Source: Pyrinomonadaceae bacterium (GTDB lineage: Bacteria; Acidobacteriota; Blastocatellia; Pyrinomonadales; Pyrinomonadaceae). Taken from it: a DNA stretch of 5,136 bases. Shown piece after piece: positions 1-4,549 of the stretch. A program made the position numbers and the translations under genes. Location: assembly GCA_014379075.1 (NCBI GenBank), contig JACMMN010000223.1:1-5136 (forward strand). The letters run 5' to 3'. Under the pieces are notes generated by a model, which ran no database searches, was not told the origin of the DNA, and worked only from the letters and a program-made list of their open reading frames with translations. Each line of letters begins with the position of its first letter. The stretch's first letter is position 1.

Positions 1-302
1 CAGGCGATTCGGCCGGCGATAATCTCGTCCGTGCGATCCGTCAGATCTCGCAGATCAACAAACGCCTAAAGGAATTGCGGGAGGAAAAGATCGCCGCCGG
101 AGCTTCGGAACTTTTTACAATGCACGAAAAGTTTCAGGCCGAGATGTCCGAAGGCAGGAATATGCTCAAGCAAATGGCCGAACGGACAAAAACGCATATC
201 AAGAAATCCGAACGGAGGCTGAAGAATTTGCAAAACGTTAATAGATCAGCCGAGGAATATGTAAAGGAACGATTCGGTTTGGATATTTCCGATTTTAGGT
301 AG
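1..302 (+). CDS. C-terminal part of an unrecognised coiled-coil protein
   Basis: The reading frame is open from the left edge of the window (first full codon at position 3) to a TAG stop at 300-302. About 99 C-terminal residues are visible and the true start lies outside. A TTG at 75 could serve as a start, but the frame continues upstream with plausible protein sequence, so I read it as internal. The visible part is almost entirely charged and helical, rich in K, E, R and Q. It has heptad-like spacing suggesting a coiled coil, and it ends in a short segment, FGLDISDFR. I see no signal peptide, membrane segment or catalytic motif. It converges on the TPR gene with only 9 bp between the stops and no clear terminator hairpin in the gap. 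I do not recognise the family. Coiled coil alone does not reveal function. Confidence 0.7.
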   Translation, partial: GDSAGDNLVRAIRQISQINKRLKELREEKIAAGASELFTMHEKFQAEMSEGRNMLKQMAERTKTHIKKSERRLKNLQNVNRSAEEYVKERFGLDISDFR

Positions 303-311
303 GGGCGGGCT

Positions 312-1784
312 TCAAAGATTCAACGGTTTAACGATATATTTGCCATCCGCATTTTCTTCACTGCGGCAAACACCGACTATCTTTCCCAGGATCCGGACCT
401 GATTTTCTTCAAATAACTGCGGCTCCGAATCGACTCCTTCGAGACAGACGATGCCGAAATCGGCATCGTAAAAACCGCAGCTCACCGCATCGTTCTCAAT
501 TTCGGACAGTGCGATCAGATCGCCCCGGCCGATCTTCTCGTTTACGATTATCGCCAGCGAGCCTTTTGTCAGGCCAACCGTTTCGAGATACCGGTTGTTG
601 ATCCAAACACCCTGATAATCGTTATAATGCGCGAGCGACGGCGGAAGGACCAGCTCGAAATCCTCTTCCGCCACCATGTCTTTTTCATTGATCGCGGCCT
701 GCGGTTTAGGCGAATTTCTTTCGTTAAGAGTTTTCTCGAATTCTTCTATCAGGCTGCGGACACGCTCTTCCCCGATCTGCACGCGGGCGATCTCCACCGC
801 GTCGATAAGGCTCAATGTTGCCGATGCAAAGTTATCAAGATAAAGCAGGATCTTTGATCGGGTAAGAAAAGCTTCCATTCTGTAAGCCGCATTTTCAGTT
901 CGCTCAAGGATCGAGATCGAAGTTTCGATAGTTTCAAAAGCCTCTTGGTGCCGCCCTTCTTCAAAATAGATAAGGGCTTTCGTATCGAGAGAAAAGCCTT
1001 CACGCGTTTTATCGTCGATGCCGGCATATATCTTCGTTGCACGATCTATGCATTCGTGGGCACGGTCGAAACGGCGTTCGGTCTTATAAAGCTGCGCGAG
1101 ACTGTTTTCAACGTTTCCGAGATAGGCTTTGTGCCGCGACCTTTCATGGTAAAAACGGGCCAGTTCGAATTGATCCAAGGCCTCGGGAATTCTCCCGGCA
1201 TTTTTCATCGAAAGGCCGATATTGGTGCAAAAATTTCCGTTCAAAAGCGGGTCGGCATATCGGCGGAAATCGGCTTCGAGAATCGCGGCAATTTCGATAT
1301 TTTCCTGATATCGCTGATTTGCGAGATTGATCAGGCTTCGCGTGACATGGGTAAACAACCGGGTCGGATTCGATACGGGCAGGTCGTAAGAAAGCGCTTC
1401 TTCTATCCAGATGTCCGCGTCCGCCAGTTCGCCGGAACGCCAGCAGGCGAGAGCGAGGGACGTGTCGCACTCCGCCGCTTTCTCAGGCATTCTGAGCTCA
1501 ATAAAACGATATTTGGAATCTGTCAGCAGATCCTTTGAGAGCTGCTGTGCTTCAAGGATTTGTTTGGTATGGCCGTAAAACCCGATCAAACTGCCGCATC
1601 GCAAAAGTATCTCTGCCGCATCTTGAGGTTCGAATCCCGACACGTCCGGCGGCTGTGTCGTGTCTGTCCAAATGTCCGAGATCTCTGAAAGCGCGTCTTC
1701 GTATTTTCCACATCTCTCTAGCTCGAATAGCTTTTGGGAGATAATTGCGGGATGCGGGGTAGAGTTTGTATGTGGGGTTTTCAT
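312..1784 (-). CDS. TPR-repeat protein with C-terminal LexA/S24-like domain, apparently non-catalytic
   Basis: This 490-residue soluble protein has no signal peptide. Residues ~15-345 are helical hairpins with TPR-type pairs such as N-x-G-x-A and G-R-x-x-E-A (for example GRIPEALDQFELA near 198-209 and GRHQEAFETIETSI near 277-290). Residues ~350-375 look like a linker. Residues ~380-475 align by eye with the LexA/CI peptidase S24 fold: a K-G-S-L-A-I-I-V strand (407-414), IGRGDLIAL (418-426), and the hallmark terminal strand ILGKIVGVCR (465-474), close to the LexA ending ILGRVVGVLR. In that alignment the autoproteolysis Ser falls on Tyr399 and the Lys on Cys436, so cleavage is not expected. TPRs normally bind proteins or peptides. 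Here they may sense a ligand and the S24-like part may dimerise or contact a partner. There is no HTH in the protein itself. The ATG is chosen because a strong promoter ends about 18 nt upstream; the ribosome site (GAG, 4-5 nt upstream) is weak. The exact role is unknown. Confidence 0.85.
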   Translation of the reverse strand: MKTPHTNSTPHPAIISQKLFELERCGKYEDALSEISDIWTDTTQPPDVSGFEPQDAAEILLRCGSLIGFYGHTKQILEAQQLSKDLLTDSKYRFIELRMPEKAAECDTSLALACWRSGELADADIWIEEALSYDLPVSNPTRLFTHVTRSLINLANQRYQENIEIAAILEADFRRYADPLLNGNFCTNIGLSMKNAGRIPEALDQFELARFYHERSRHKAYLGNVENSLAQLYKTERRFDRAHECIDRATKIYAGIDDKTREGFSLDTKALIYFEEGRHQEAFETIETSISILERTENAAYRMEAFLTRSKILLYLDNFASATLSLIDAVEIARVQIGEERVRSLIEEFEKTLNERNSPKPQAAINEKDMVAEEDFELVLPPSLAHYNDYQGVWINNRYLETVGLTKGSLAIIVNEKIGRGDLIALSEIENDAVSCGFYDADFGIVCLEGVDSEPQLFEENQVRILGKIVGVCRSEENADGKYIVKPLNL

Positions 1785-1804
1785 AACTCAACTGCAAATA
1801 ACTC

Positions 1805-1813
1805 TGGTATTAT
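1805..1813 (+). promoter_or_regulatory. Possible extended -10 promoter of the secreted-peptide gene
   Basis: TG-G-TATTAT forms an extended -10 element on the plus strand with no recognisable -35 box. Transcription would start near 1820 and leave a leader of ~45 nt carrying the GGAG ribosome site. It occupies nearly the same bases as the -10 box of the divergent TPR promoter, so the two promoters would compete for polymerase. This is weaker evidence than for the minus-strand promoter. Confidence 0.35.
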
Positions 1814-1837
1814 AGACGCGATACTAAAATGTATCAA
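1809..1837 (-). promoter_or_regulatory. σ70-type promoter of the TPR gene
   Basis: Read on the minus strand this is TTGATA (1837-1832), a 17-bp spacer, and TATAAT (1814-1809): five of six bases match at -35, six of six at -10, with ideal spacing. The start of transcription would be near 1802, giving a leader of about 18 nt before the ATG at 1784. It is the best promoter match in the window. Confidence 0.7.
1820..1835. promoter_or_regulatory. Inverted repeat between divergent promoters, possible operator
   Basis: GATAC-TAAAAT-GTATC has perfect 5-bp arms. It lies in the spacer of the TPR promoter and overlaps its -35 box, and it covers the likely start of the plus-strand transcript. A protein bound there could affect both divergent genes. 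The arms are short, so chance occurrence in an AT-rich gap is possible. Confidence 0.35.
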
Positions 1838-1856
1838 GAAAAAAACATATCAATCT

Positions 1857-1860
1857 GGAG
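1857..1860 (+). promoter_or_regulatory. Ribosome binding site GGAG deciding the start of the secreted-peptide gene
   Basis: GGAG lies 5 nt before the ATG at 1866. No comparable site precedes the upstream in-frame alternatives near 1734, which would also place the hydrophobic signal sequence in the interior of the protein. Confidence 0.7.
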
Positions 1861-1865
1861 AAAAA

Positions 1866-2102
1866 ATGAAAAATACAATGAAAGTCTTTTTGGTCGTCGC
1901 TCTTTTCTGTTCAACGGCCTTCGCTGACGGCGATATGGGCTCGGGCGGTTTCGCTGAAGGCGATATGGGTTCCGGCGGGAAAACCGTTACAACAGGCGAA
2001 CCTTGCATCCCGGGCGATATGGGTTCCGGCGGCAAAACCTGCACGGGCAATCGTTCGATCTTTGAATCCGTCCAGGAATTTATCGCCGAGCTATTTGGAT
2101 AG
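1866..2102 (+). CDS. Small secreted peptide with three GDMGSGG repeats
   Basis: This encodes 78 residues. The ATG at 1866 is preferred over upstream in-frame codons because a GGAG ribosome site sits 5 nt before it and because it opens a clean Sec signal peptide: MKNTMK, a hydrophobic core of about 10 residues, and a probable signal peptidase I site after AFA (residue 20). The predicted mature part is ~58 residues. It holds GDMGSGG three times (residues 22-28, 32-38, 50-56). The third copy lies between Cys47 and Cys59, which could form a disulfide loop. The last 15 residues (SIFESVQEFIAELFG) place I, F, V, F, I, L and F on one face of a likely amphipathic helix. Cys14 does not sit in a lipobox, so this is not a typical lipoprotein. 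I do not recognise the family. An exported signal peptide precursor, a small structural or metal-binding protein, or an antimicrobial peptide are all possible. Confidence 0.8.
   Translation: MKNTMKVFLVVALFCSTAFADGDMGSGGFAEGDMGSGGKTVTTGEPCIPGDMGSGGKTCTGNRSIFESVQEFIAELFG
1929..2033 (+). repeat. Three in-frame GDMGSGG-coding repeats
   Basis: The 21-bp units lie at 1929-1949, 1959-1979 and 2013-2033. The first two belong to a 30-bp tandem unit (1920-1949 and 1950-1979) that also repeats the preceding Phe-Ala-Asp/Glu codons, so the duplication includes the end of the signal peptide. The changes between copies are largely synonymous (ggc/ggt, tcg/tcc, ggt/ggg/ggc), which suggests the peptide sequence is being kept while the DNA drifts. 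Confidence 0.9.
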
Positions 2103-2129
2103 TGCCGGCTATCTAACAGATCCGTATTC

Positions 2130-2546
2130 CTAGGATTGCTTGTCGGTCAAAGCTGCAGGTTCCCTGACCTTTTCCGATCTCAATTTTGCGGATTGTAAGA
2201 CAACGATCTTTGGCTGCGAGGTCACTTGACTGTCCAAAGCTTCGTTGATTACTTCCACGCATTCCTGTCTGATCAATGCCCGCAATTGGTCGATGTCTTT
2301 AAGTGTGTCCGCTAAAACCGGGGCCGACACGATCTTTTCGCCGCTTCCCGTGAGAAGCCAGTGGATCGAATATTGCGTTTGCCGGGCTATGGTCCTAAGA
2401 ACTGCCGTGTCGGGATACCGTCCTAAAAGATAATTCTTCGCGGCCTGGTACGAAATATTCAACAATCGTTGAATACGAGCGGGCTCGGATGTGCCGCACA
2501 CCTCAATGAAACGCTCGATAAATTCTTTTTTTTCCGCTTCAGACAT
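2130..2546 (-). CDS. CI-repressor-type helix-turn-helix regulator without its own S24 domain
   Basis: This encodes 138 residues from the ATG at 2546. A TTG at 2567 would add seven residues, but it has no ribosome site and would sit only a few bases from the predicted transcription start. The N-terminal ~65 residues resemble the phage CI repressor HTH domain. A helix-turn-helix runs through ARIQRLLNISYQAAKNYL, followed by the hallmark SIHWLLTGSGEK, equivalent to the S-x-x-WLLTG-x-G that closes this domain in CI-like repressors. After it come a helix rich in D, L, I and E (about LADTLKDIDQLRALIRQE), possibly for dimerisation, and a polar tail. The S24 domain that usually follows in CI/LexA proteins is absent. 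An S24-like domain occurs instead in the neighbouring TPR protein. It converges on the secreted-peptide gene with 27 bp between the stops. It is probably a local or autoregulatory repressor; its targets are not shown. Confidence 0.8.
   Translation of the reverse strand: MSEAEKKEFIERFIEVCGTSEPARIQRLLNISYQAAKNYLLGRYPDTAVLRTIARQTQYSIHWLLTGSGEKIVSAPVLADTLKDIDQLRALIRQECVEVINEALDSQVTSQPKIVVLQSAKLRSEKVREPAALTDKQS
2456..2475. promoter_or_regulatory. Perfect 8-bp-arm palindrome inside the regulator gene, possible operator
   Basis: TATTCAAC-AATC-GTTGAATA has perfect 8-bp arms around 4 bases. It lies within the HTH coding region, about 70-90 bp after the start codon. Its core TTCAAC/GTTGAA matches the arms of the inverted repeat around the gene's candidate -10 box. 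It could be an internal autoregulatory site or a by-product of the codons for RIQRLLNI. Confidence 0.35.
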
Positions 2547-2562
2547 TTTACTCTTGACAAGC

Positions 2563-2599
2563 TTCAACGCTTATGCAAATATTCTACACGCTCGTTGAA
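2563..2599. promoter_or_regulatory. Widely spaced inverted repeat flanking the regulator promoter
   Basis: TTCAACG (2563-2569) and CGTTGAA (2593-2599) are perfect 7-bp inverted half-sites whose centres are 30 bp apart, about three helical turns. One lies in the promoter spacer and the other just past the predicted transcription start of the HTH gene, a layout suitable for autorepression. TTCAACG also occurs inside other genes in this window, which lowers the weight of the match. Confidence 0.35.
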
Positions 2600-2608
2600 A
2601 AAAAGCAA
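2581..2608 (-). promoter_or_regulatory. Candidate promoter of the HTH regulator gene
   Basis: On the minus strand TTGCTT (2608-2603), a 16-bp spacer and TAGAAT (2586-2581) give three of six matches at -35 and five of six at -10. An A/T-tract upstream (about 2609-2616) could act as an UP element. Transcription would start near 2574, leaving a ~28-nt leader to the ATG at 2546 with only a weak AAGAG ribosome site. Confidence 0.45.
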
Positions 2609-2646
2609 ATTTTTTATCGATTTGAGCACAGTAAAGTTTTTTTGAG

Positions 2647-2720
2647 AATTAAGTTCGTGGCGGATTACTCCACGTAATCTGCCCGAAACAGAGGGAAACG
2701 GAGTGGGAGACGTTTCCCTC
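2647..2720. repeat. Tandem two-hairpin element, copy A
   Basis: The copy begins AATTAAGTTCG, then has hairpin 1 (2659-2683): a 10-bp stem including one G-U pair, closing a TCCAC loop. A CGAAAC linker follows, then hairpin 2 (2691-2720): a perfect 10-bp stem GAGGGAAACG with CGTTTCCCTC and a 10-nt loop GAGTGGGAGA. The same order recurs about 79 bp later in copy B. No ORF covers the region. On the minus strand it lies between the oxidoreductase gene and the HTH gene promoter. It could be a structured RNA, a leader element, or a REP/BIME-like extragenic palindrome. Confidence 0.8.
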
Positions 2721-2724
2721 AAAA

Positions 2725-2800
2725 AATTAAATTCGCTGCTCGATTACTCCACGTAATCGAACGCGAAACGAGGGGAGACGGTGTGGGAGACGGCTCCCCT
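2725..2800. repeat. Tandem two-hairpin element, copy B
   Basis: This second copy starts AATTAAATTCG. Hairpin 1 (2740-2760) has a perfect 8-bp stem TCGATTAC with GTAATCGA and the same TCCAC loop. A CGAAAC linker follows, then hairpin 2 (2771-2800) with nine of ten pairs (A2778 faces G2793) and a 10-nt loop GTGTGGGAGA differing from copy A by one base. Relative to copy A, hairpin 2 pairs 1, 2 and 7 change on both sides (G-C to A-T, A-T to G-C, A-T to G-C), and in hairpin 1 a C-G pair becomes T-A. Paired changes of this kind argue that the stems are under selection. Confidence 0.8.
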
Positions 2801-2810
2801 TTCGCTTTTT
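2771..2810 (+). terminator. Possible rho-independent terminator formed by hairpin 2 of copy B
   Basis: The GC-rich stem (2771-2800) is followed on the plus strand by TTCGCTTTTT (2801-2810), a T-rich but interrupted tract. No plus-strand protein gene lies just upstream, so it would end either a small RNA made from the tandem element or read-through transcription. Read on the minus strand, where it follows the oxidoreductase stop directly, the bases after the hairpin (TCGTTTCGCG) make a poor U-tract. Confidence 0.35.
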
Positions 2811-3969
2811 AAACGCTGTTCCCCGCGGCAAAACCCGACGCCCACGCCCATTGAAAATTGTAACCGCCAAGCCAGCCCGTCACATCGACCACTTCGCCGA
2901 TAAAATGCAATCCGGCAATTCGTTTTGCTTCCATAGTTTGCGATGAAAGCTCATTTGTAGACACGCCGCCGAGCGTAACCTCGGCCCTGTCATATCCCTC
3001 GGTCAAGGCAAATCTCACTTCCCAGTTGTTGAGCATCTCGGCTACCCGGCCGATCTCCCGATTGCTCAATTGATCGAGCTGCTTGTCCGGCAAATTGGCT
3101 GAGGCGAACCCTTCGGCAAAACGATCGGGAAGAAGCGTGCCCAAAAAATTGGCAAGCGTTTGTTTCGAGTTTCGCTTGTCTTTCAAGATCGCTTCGGCGC
3201 TATTCTCCGGCAAGAGATCTATCGAAACCGGTATTTCCTTTTGCCAATAATTAGAGATCTGCAGGATCGCCGGGCCGGACAGTCCGCGGTGGGTGAACAG
3301 AATATTTTCACGGAACGAATGCCTGCCGGTCGTAACCGCGGCGGCGACCGAGATCCCGGCCAGTTTCGTGTAGCTGTTTCCGTTTGCAAGAACGAGGGCC
3401 ACCAGCGAAGGACGTGTCTCGGTCAGCTTCAAACCGAACTGCTTGGCTATCTTGTAACCGAAACCGGTCGCTCCTATCTTCGGAAACGAAAACCCGCCGG
3501 TTGCAATGATCAGGCTCGTGCACAAATATTTTCCGCGCGTCGTCTCAAGCTCGAACAGATCATCTTTCCTCACCGCTTTTACCGAACAATCCAGTACGAT
3601 CTCTACCTTTGCTTTCCGGCATTCGTCGATCAGCATATCCACGATTAGCCGCGAGCTTTCACGGCAAAACAACTGGCCTTGCGTTTTCTCGTAAAAATCT
3701 ATCTTGTGCTTTTTGACGAGTCCTACGAAATCCTGCGGCGTGTAGCGGGCGAGGGCTGATTTGCAAAAGTGAGGATTGCCGGAAATGAAATTCTCCGGCC
3801 GCACATCGATATTTGTGAAATTACAGCGGCCGCCGCCGGATATGATGATCTTGCGCCCGACCTGCGCGTTATGCTCGATCACCAGCGTCCGCCGTCCGCG
3901 TTTTCCTGCCTCAATGGCGCAAAAAAGACCGGCCGCACCGCCGCCGATGATGATCACATCGTATTTCAT
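2809..3969 (-). CDS. HI0933/BaiN-family FAD-dependent oxidoreductase
   Basis: This 386-residue flavoprotein is of normal length for the HI0933-like (TIGR00275-type) family, whose members are annotated variously as aminoacetone oxidase-like or BaiN-like. The N-terminus has the FAD-binding Rossmann motif GGGAAG (9-14) with the ribose-binding acidic residue Glu32, then the family signature GRKIIISGGGRCNFTN (38-53). A second dinucleotide-binding motif, ATGG, is at 156-159. FTHRGLSGPAIL lies at 225-236, GGVST at 334-338, and the conserved C-terminal FIGEVVDVTGWLGGYNFQWAWASG at about 356-379. It is probably a cytosolic soluble enzyme. The physiological substrate of most family members is unknown, so the bile-acid role implied by the name BaiN should not be assumed. 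The ATG directly follows the TAG stop of the upstream DinB-type gene with no intervening base and no good ribosome site, which implies co-transcription and coupled translation. Confidence 0.95.
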   Translation of the reverse strand: MKYDVIIIGGGAAGLFCAIEAGKRGRRTLVIEHNAQVGRKIIISGGGRCNFTNIDVRPENFISGNPHFCKSALARYTPQDFVGLVKKHKIDFYEKTQGQLFCRESSRLIVDMLIDECRKAKVEIVLDCSVKAVRKDDLFELETTRGKYLCTSLIIATGGFSFPKIGATGFGYKIAKQFGLKLTETRPSLVALVLANGNSYTKLAGISVAAAVTTGRHSFRENILFTHRGLSGPAILQISNYWQKEIPVSIDLLPENSAEAILKDKRNSKQTLANFLGTLLPDRFAEGFASANLPDKQLDQLSNREIGRVAEMLNNWEVRFALTEGYDRAEVTLGGVSTNELSSQTMEAKRIAGLHFIGEVVDVTGWLGGYNFQWAWASGFAAGNSV

Positions 3970-4482
3970 CTAAGCCAAGTACCGCGACTTTAGAATATTT
4001 AAATGGTGGCGAACATGTCCGGTCATTATGTATGCGGCGGCCCGCACCGAGATCGGATTGTCACTCGCCGTTCCCATCCGATGCCACGCCTCCTCTTCCA
4101 GATTTTCAAACAGCTTTATATTCGACCGGCGGAGCAGCACAAATTCGTCGGCGAGATCGGAAACCGTCCGCTCGTTAAAACGGCCCGTAGCAATATAATC
4201 GTCCTGCTCGAATCCGGAGAGCGGCGTCCGGTCCCCGCGTGCGATCCGCAGAGCCCGGTAGGCAAAGATCCGCTCGCCGTCGTTTATATGGCCCAACAGT
4301 TCCTTTACCGTCCATTTGCCGTCCGCATATGCGTATGAGCCTTTATTTTCCGCTATCGAGGCGGCAAGGTCTTTGATCTCATCAGCCTGGAGCGTTATCG
4401 CGTTTAAAATATCTTCTTCCGGCACGAGAGAAATATAACCCGCGTACCATTCGCCGTATTCATTTTTTTCCGGTCTTCCCAT
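3970..4482 (-). CDS. DinB-superfamily protein (DinB_2 type)
   Basis: This 170-residue protein is the usual length for the DinB/YfiT-like four-helix-bundle superfamily. Typical features are W57-T-V-K-E-L-L-G-H65-I-N-D-x-E, the A-R-G-D (81-84) to F-x-Q-D-D (91-95) stretch, and a C-terminal TGHVRHHLNILKSRY. His65, His156 and His160 fit the three-histidine metal site seen in this superfamily. Members include thiol-dependent (often bacillithiol or mycothiol) transferases and many proteins of unknown function, so the reaction cannot be named. The start is ATG at 4482 without an evident ribosome site. AT-rich sequence upstream contains GATAAT, but no convincing -35 box was found. Its stop abuts the start codon of the FAD oxidoreductase, and the upstream same-strand gene ends 67 bp before it. 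Confidence 0.9.
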   Translation of the reverse strand: MGRPEKNEYGEWYAGYISLVPEEDILNAITLQADEIKDLAASIAENKGSYAYADGKWTVKELLGHINDGERIFAYRALRIARGDRTPLSGFEQDDYIATGRFNERTVSDLADEFVLLRRSNIKLFENLEEEAWHRMGTASDNPISVRAAAYIMTGHVRHHLNILKSRYLA

Positions 4483-4549
4483 AATGATCTATATTATCAA
4501 AGGCAATCGATCCGCGCCTAAGATTACATCGTCCTGATCCGTTTCGTGA

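Larger units (their letters stand above)
2547..2808. other. 262-bp non-coding gap between regulator and oxidoreductase genes
   Basis: No supported protein gene lies here. From left to right the gap holds the HTH gene leader and candidate promoter (2547-2608), an A/T-tract region (about 2600-2646) and the two tandem hairpin elements (2647-2800). A weak plus-strand promoter-like pair, TTGAGC (2622-2627) and GAGAAT (2644-2649) with a 16-bp spacer, would start transcription near 2656, at the beginning of copy A. It matches only four of six bases in each box. Confidence 0.6.

Noticed and set aside
945..1538. 197-residue open frame on the plus strand inside the TPR gene
   Set aside because: It lies wholly antisense to a well-supported TPR/S24-like gene, has no ribosome site or recognisable domain, and its composition reads as a complement shadow.
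1901..1910. Lipoprotein signal around Cys14 of the secreted peptide
   Set aside because: The residues before the Cys are A-L-F, which do not fit a lipobox, and a signal peptidase I site follows six residues later.
2097..2114. Stem-loop at the end of the secreted-peptide gene (GGATAG with CTATCT) as a terminator
   Set aside because: The stem is only six pairs including a G-U and is not followed by a T-tract, so it does not qualify as a rho-independent terminator.
2547..2567. TTG at 2567 as start of the HTH gene
   Set aside because: It has no ribosome site and would leave a leader of only a few bases from the predicted promoter. The ATG at 2546 fits the domain boundary better.
2647..2800. CRISPR-like array
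   Set aside because: There are only two copies, the similarity runs through the whole ~75-bp unit rather than alternating repeat and unique spacer, and no cas-like gene is near.
3160..3648. 162-residue open frame on the plus strand inside the FAD oxidoreductase gene
   Set aside because: It is antisense to a gene with strong family motifs across the same bases. No motif or start signal supports it.
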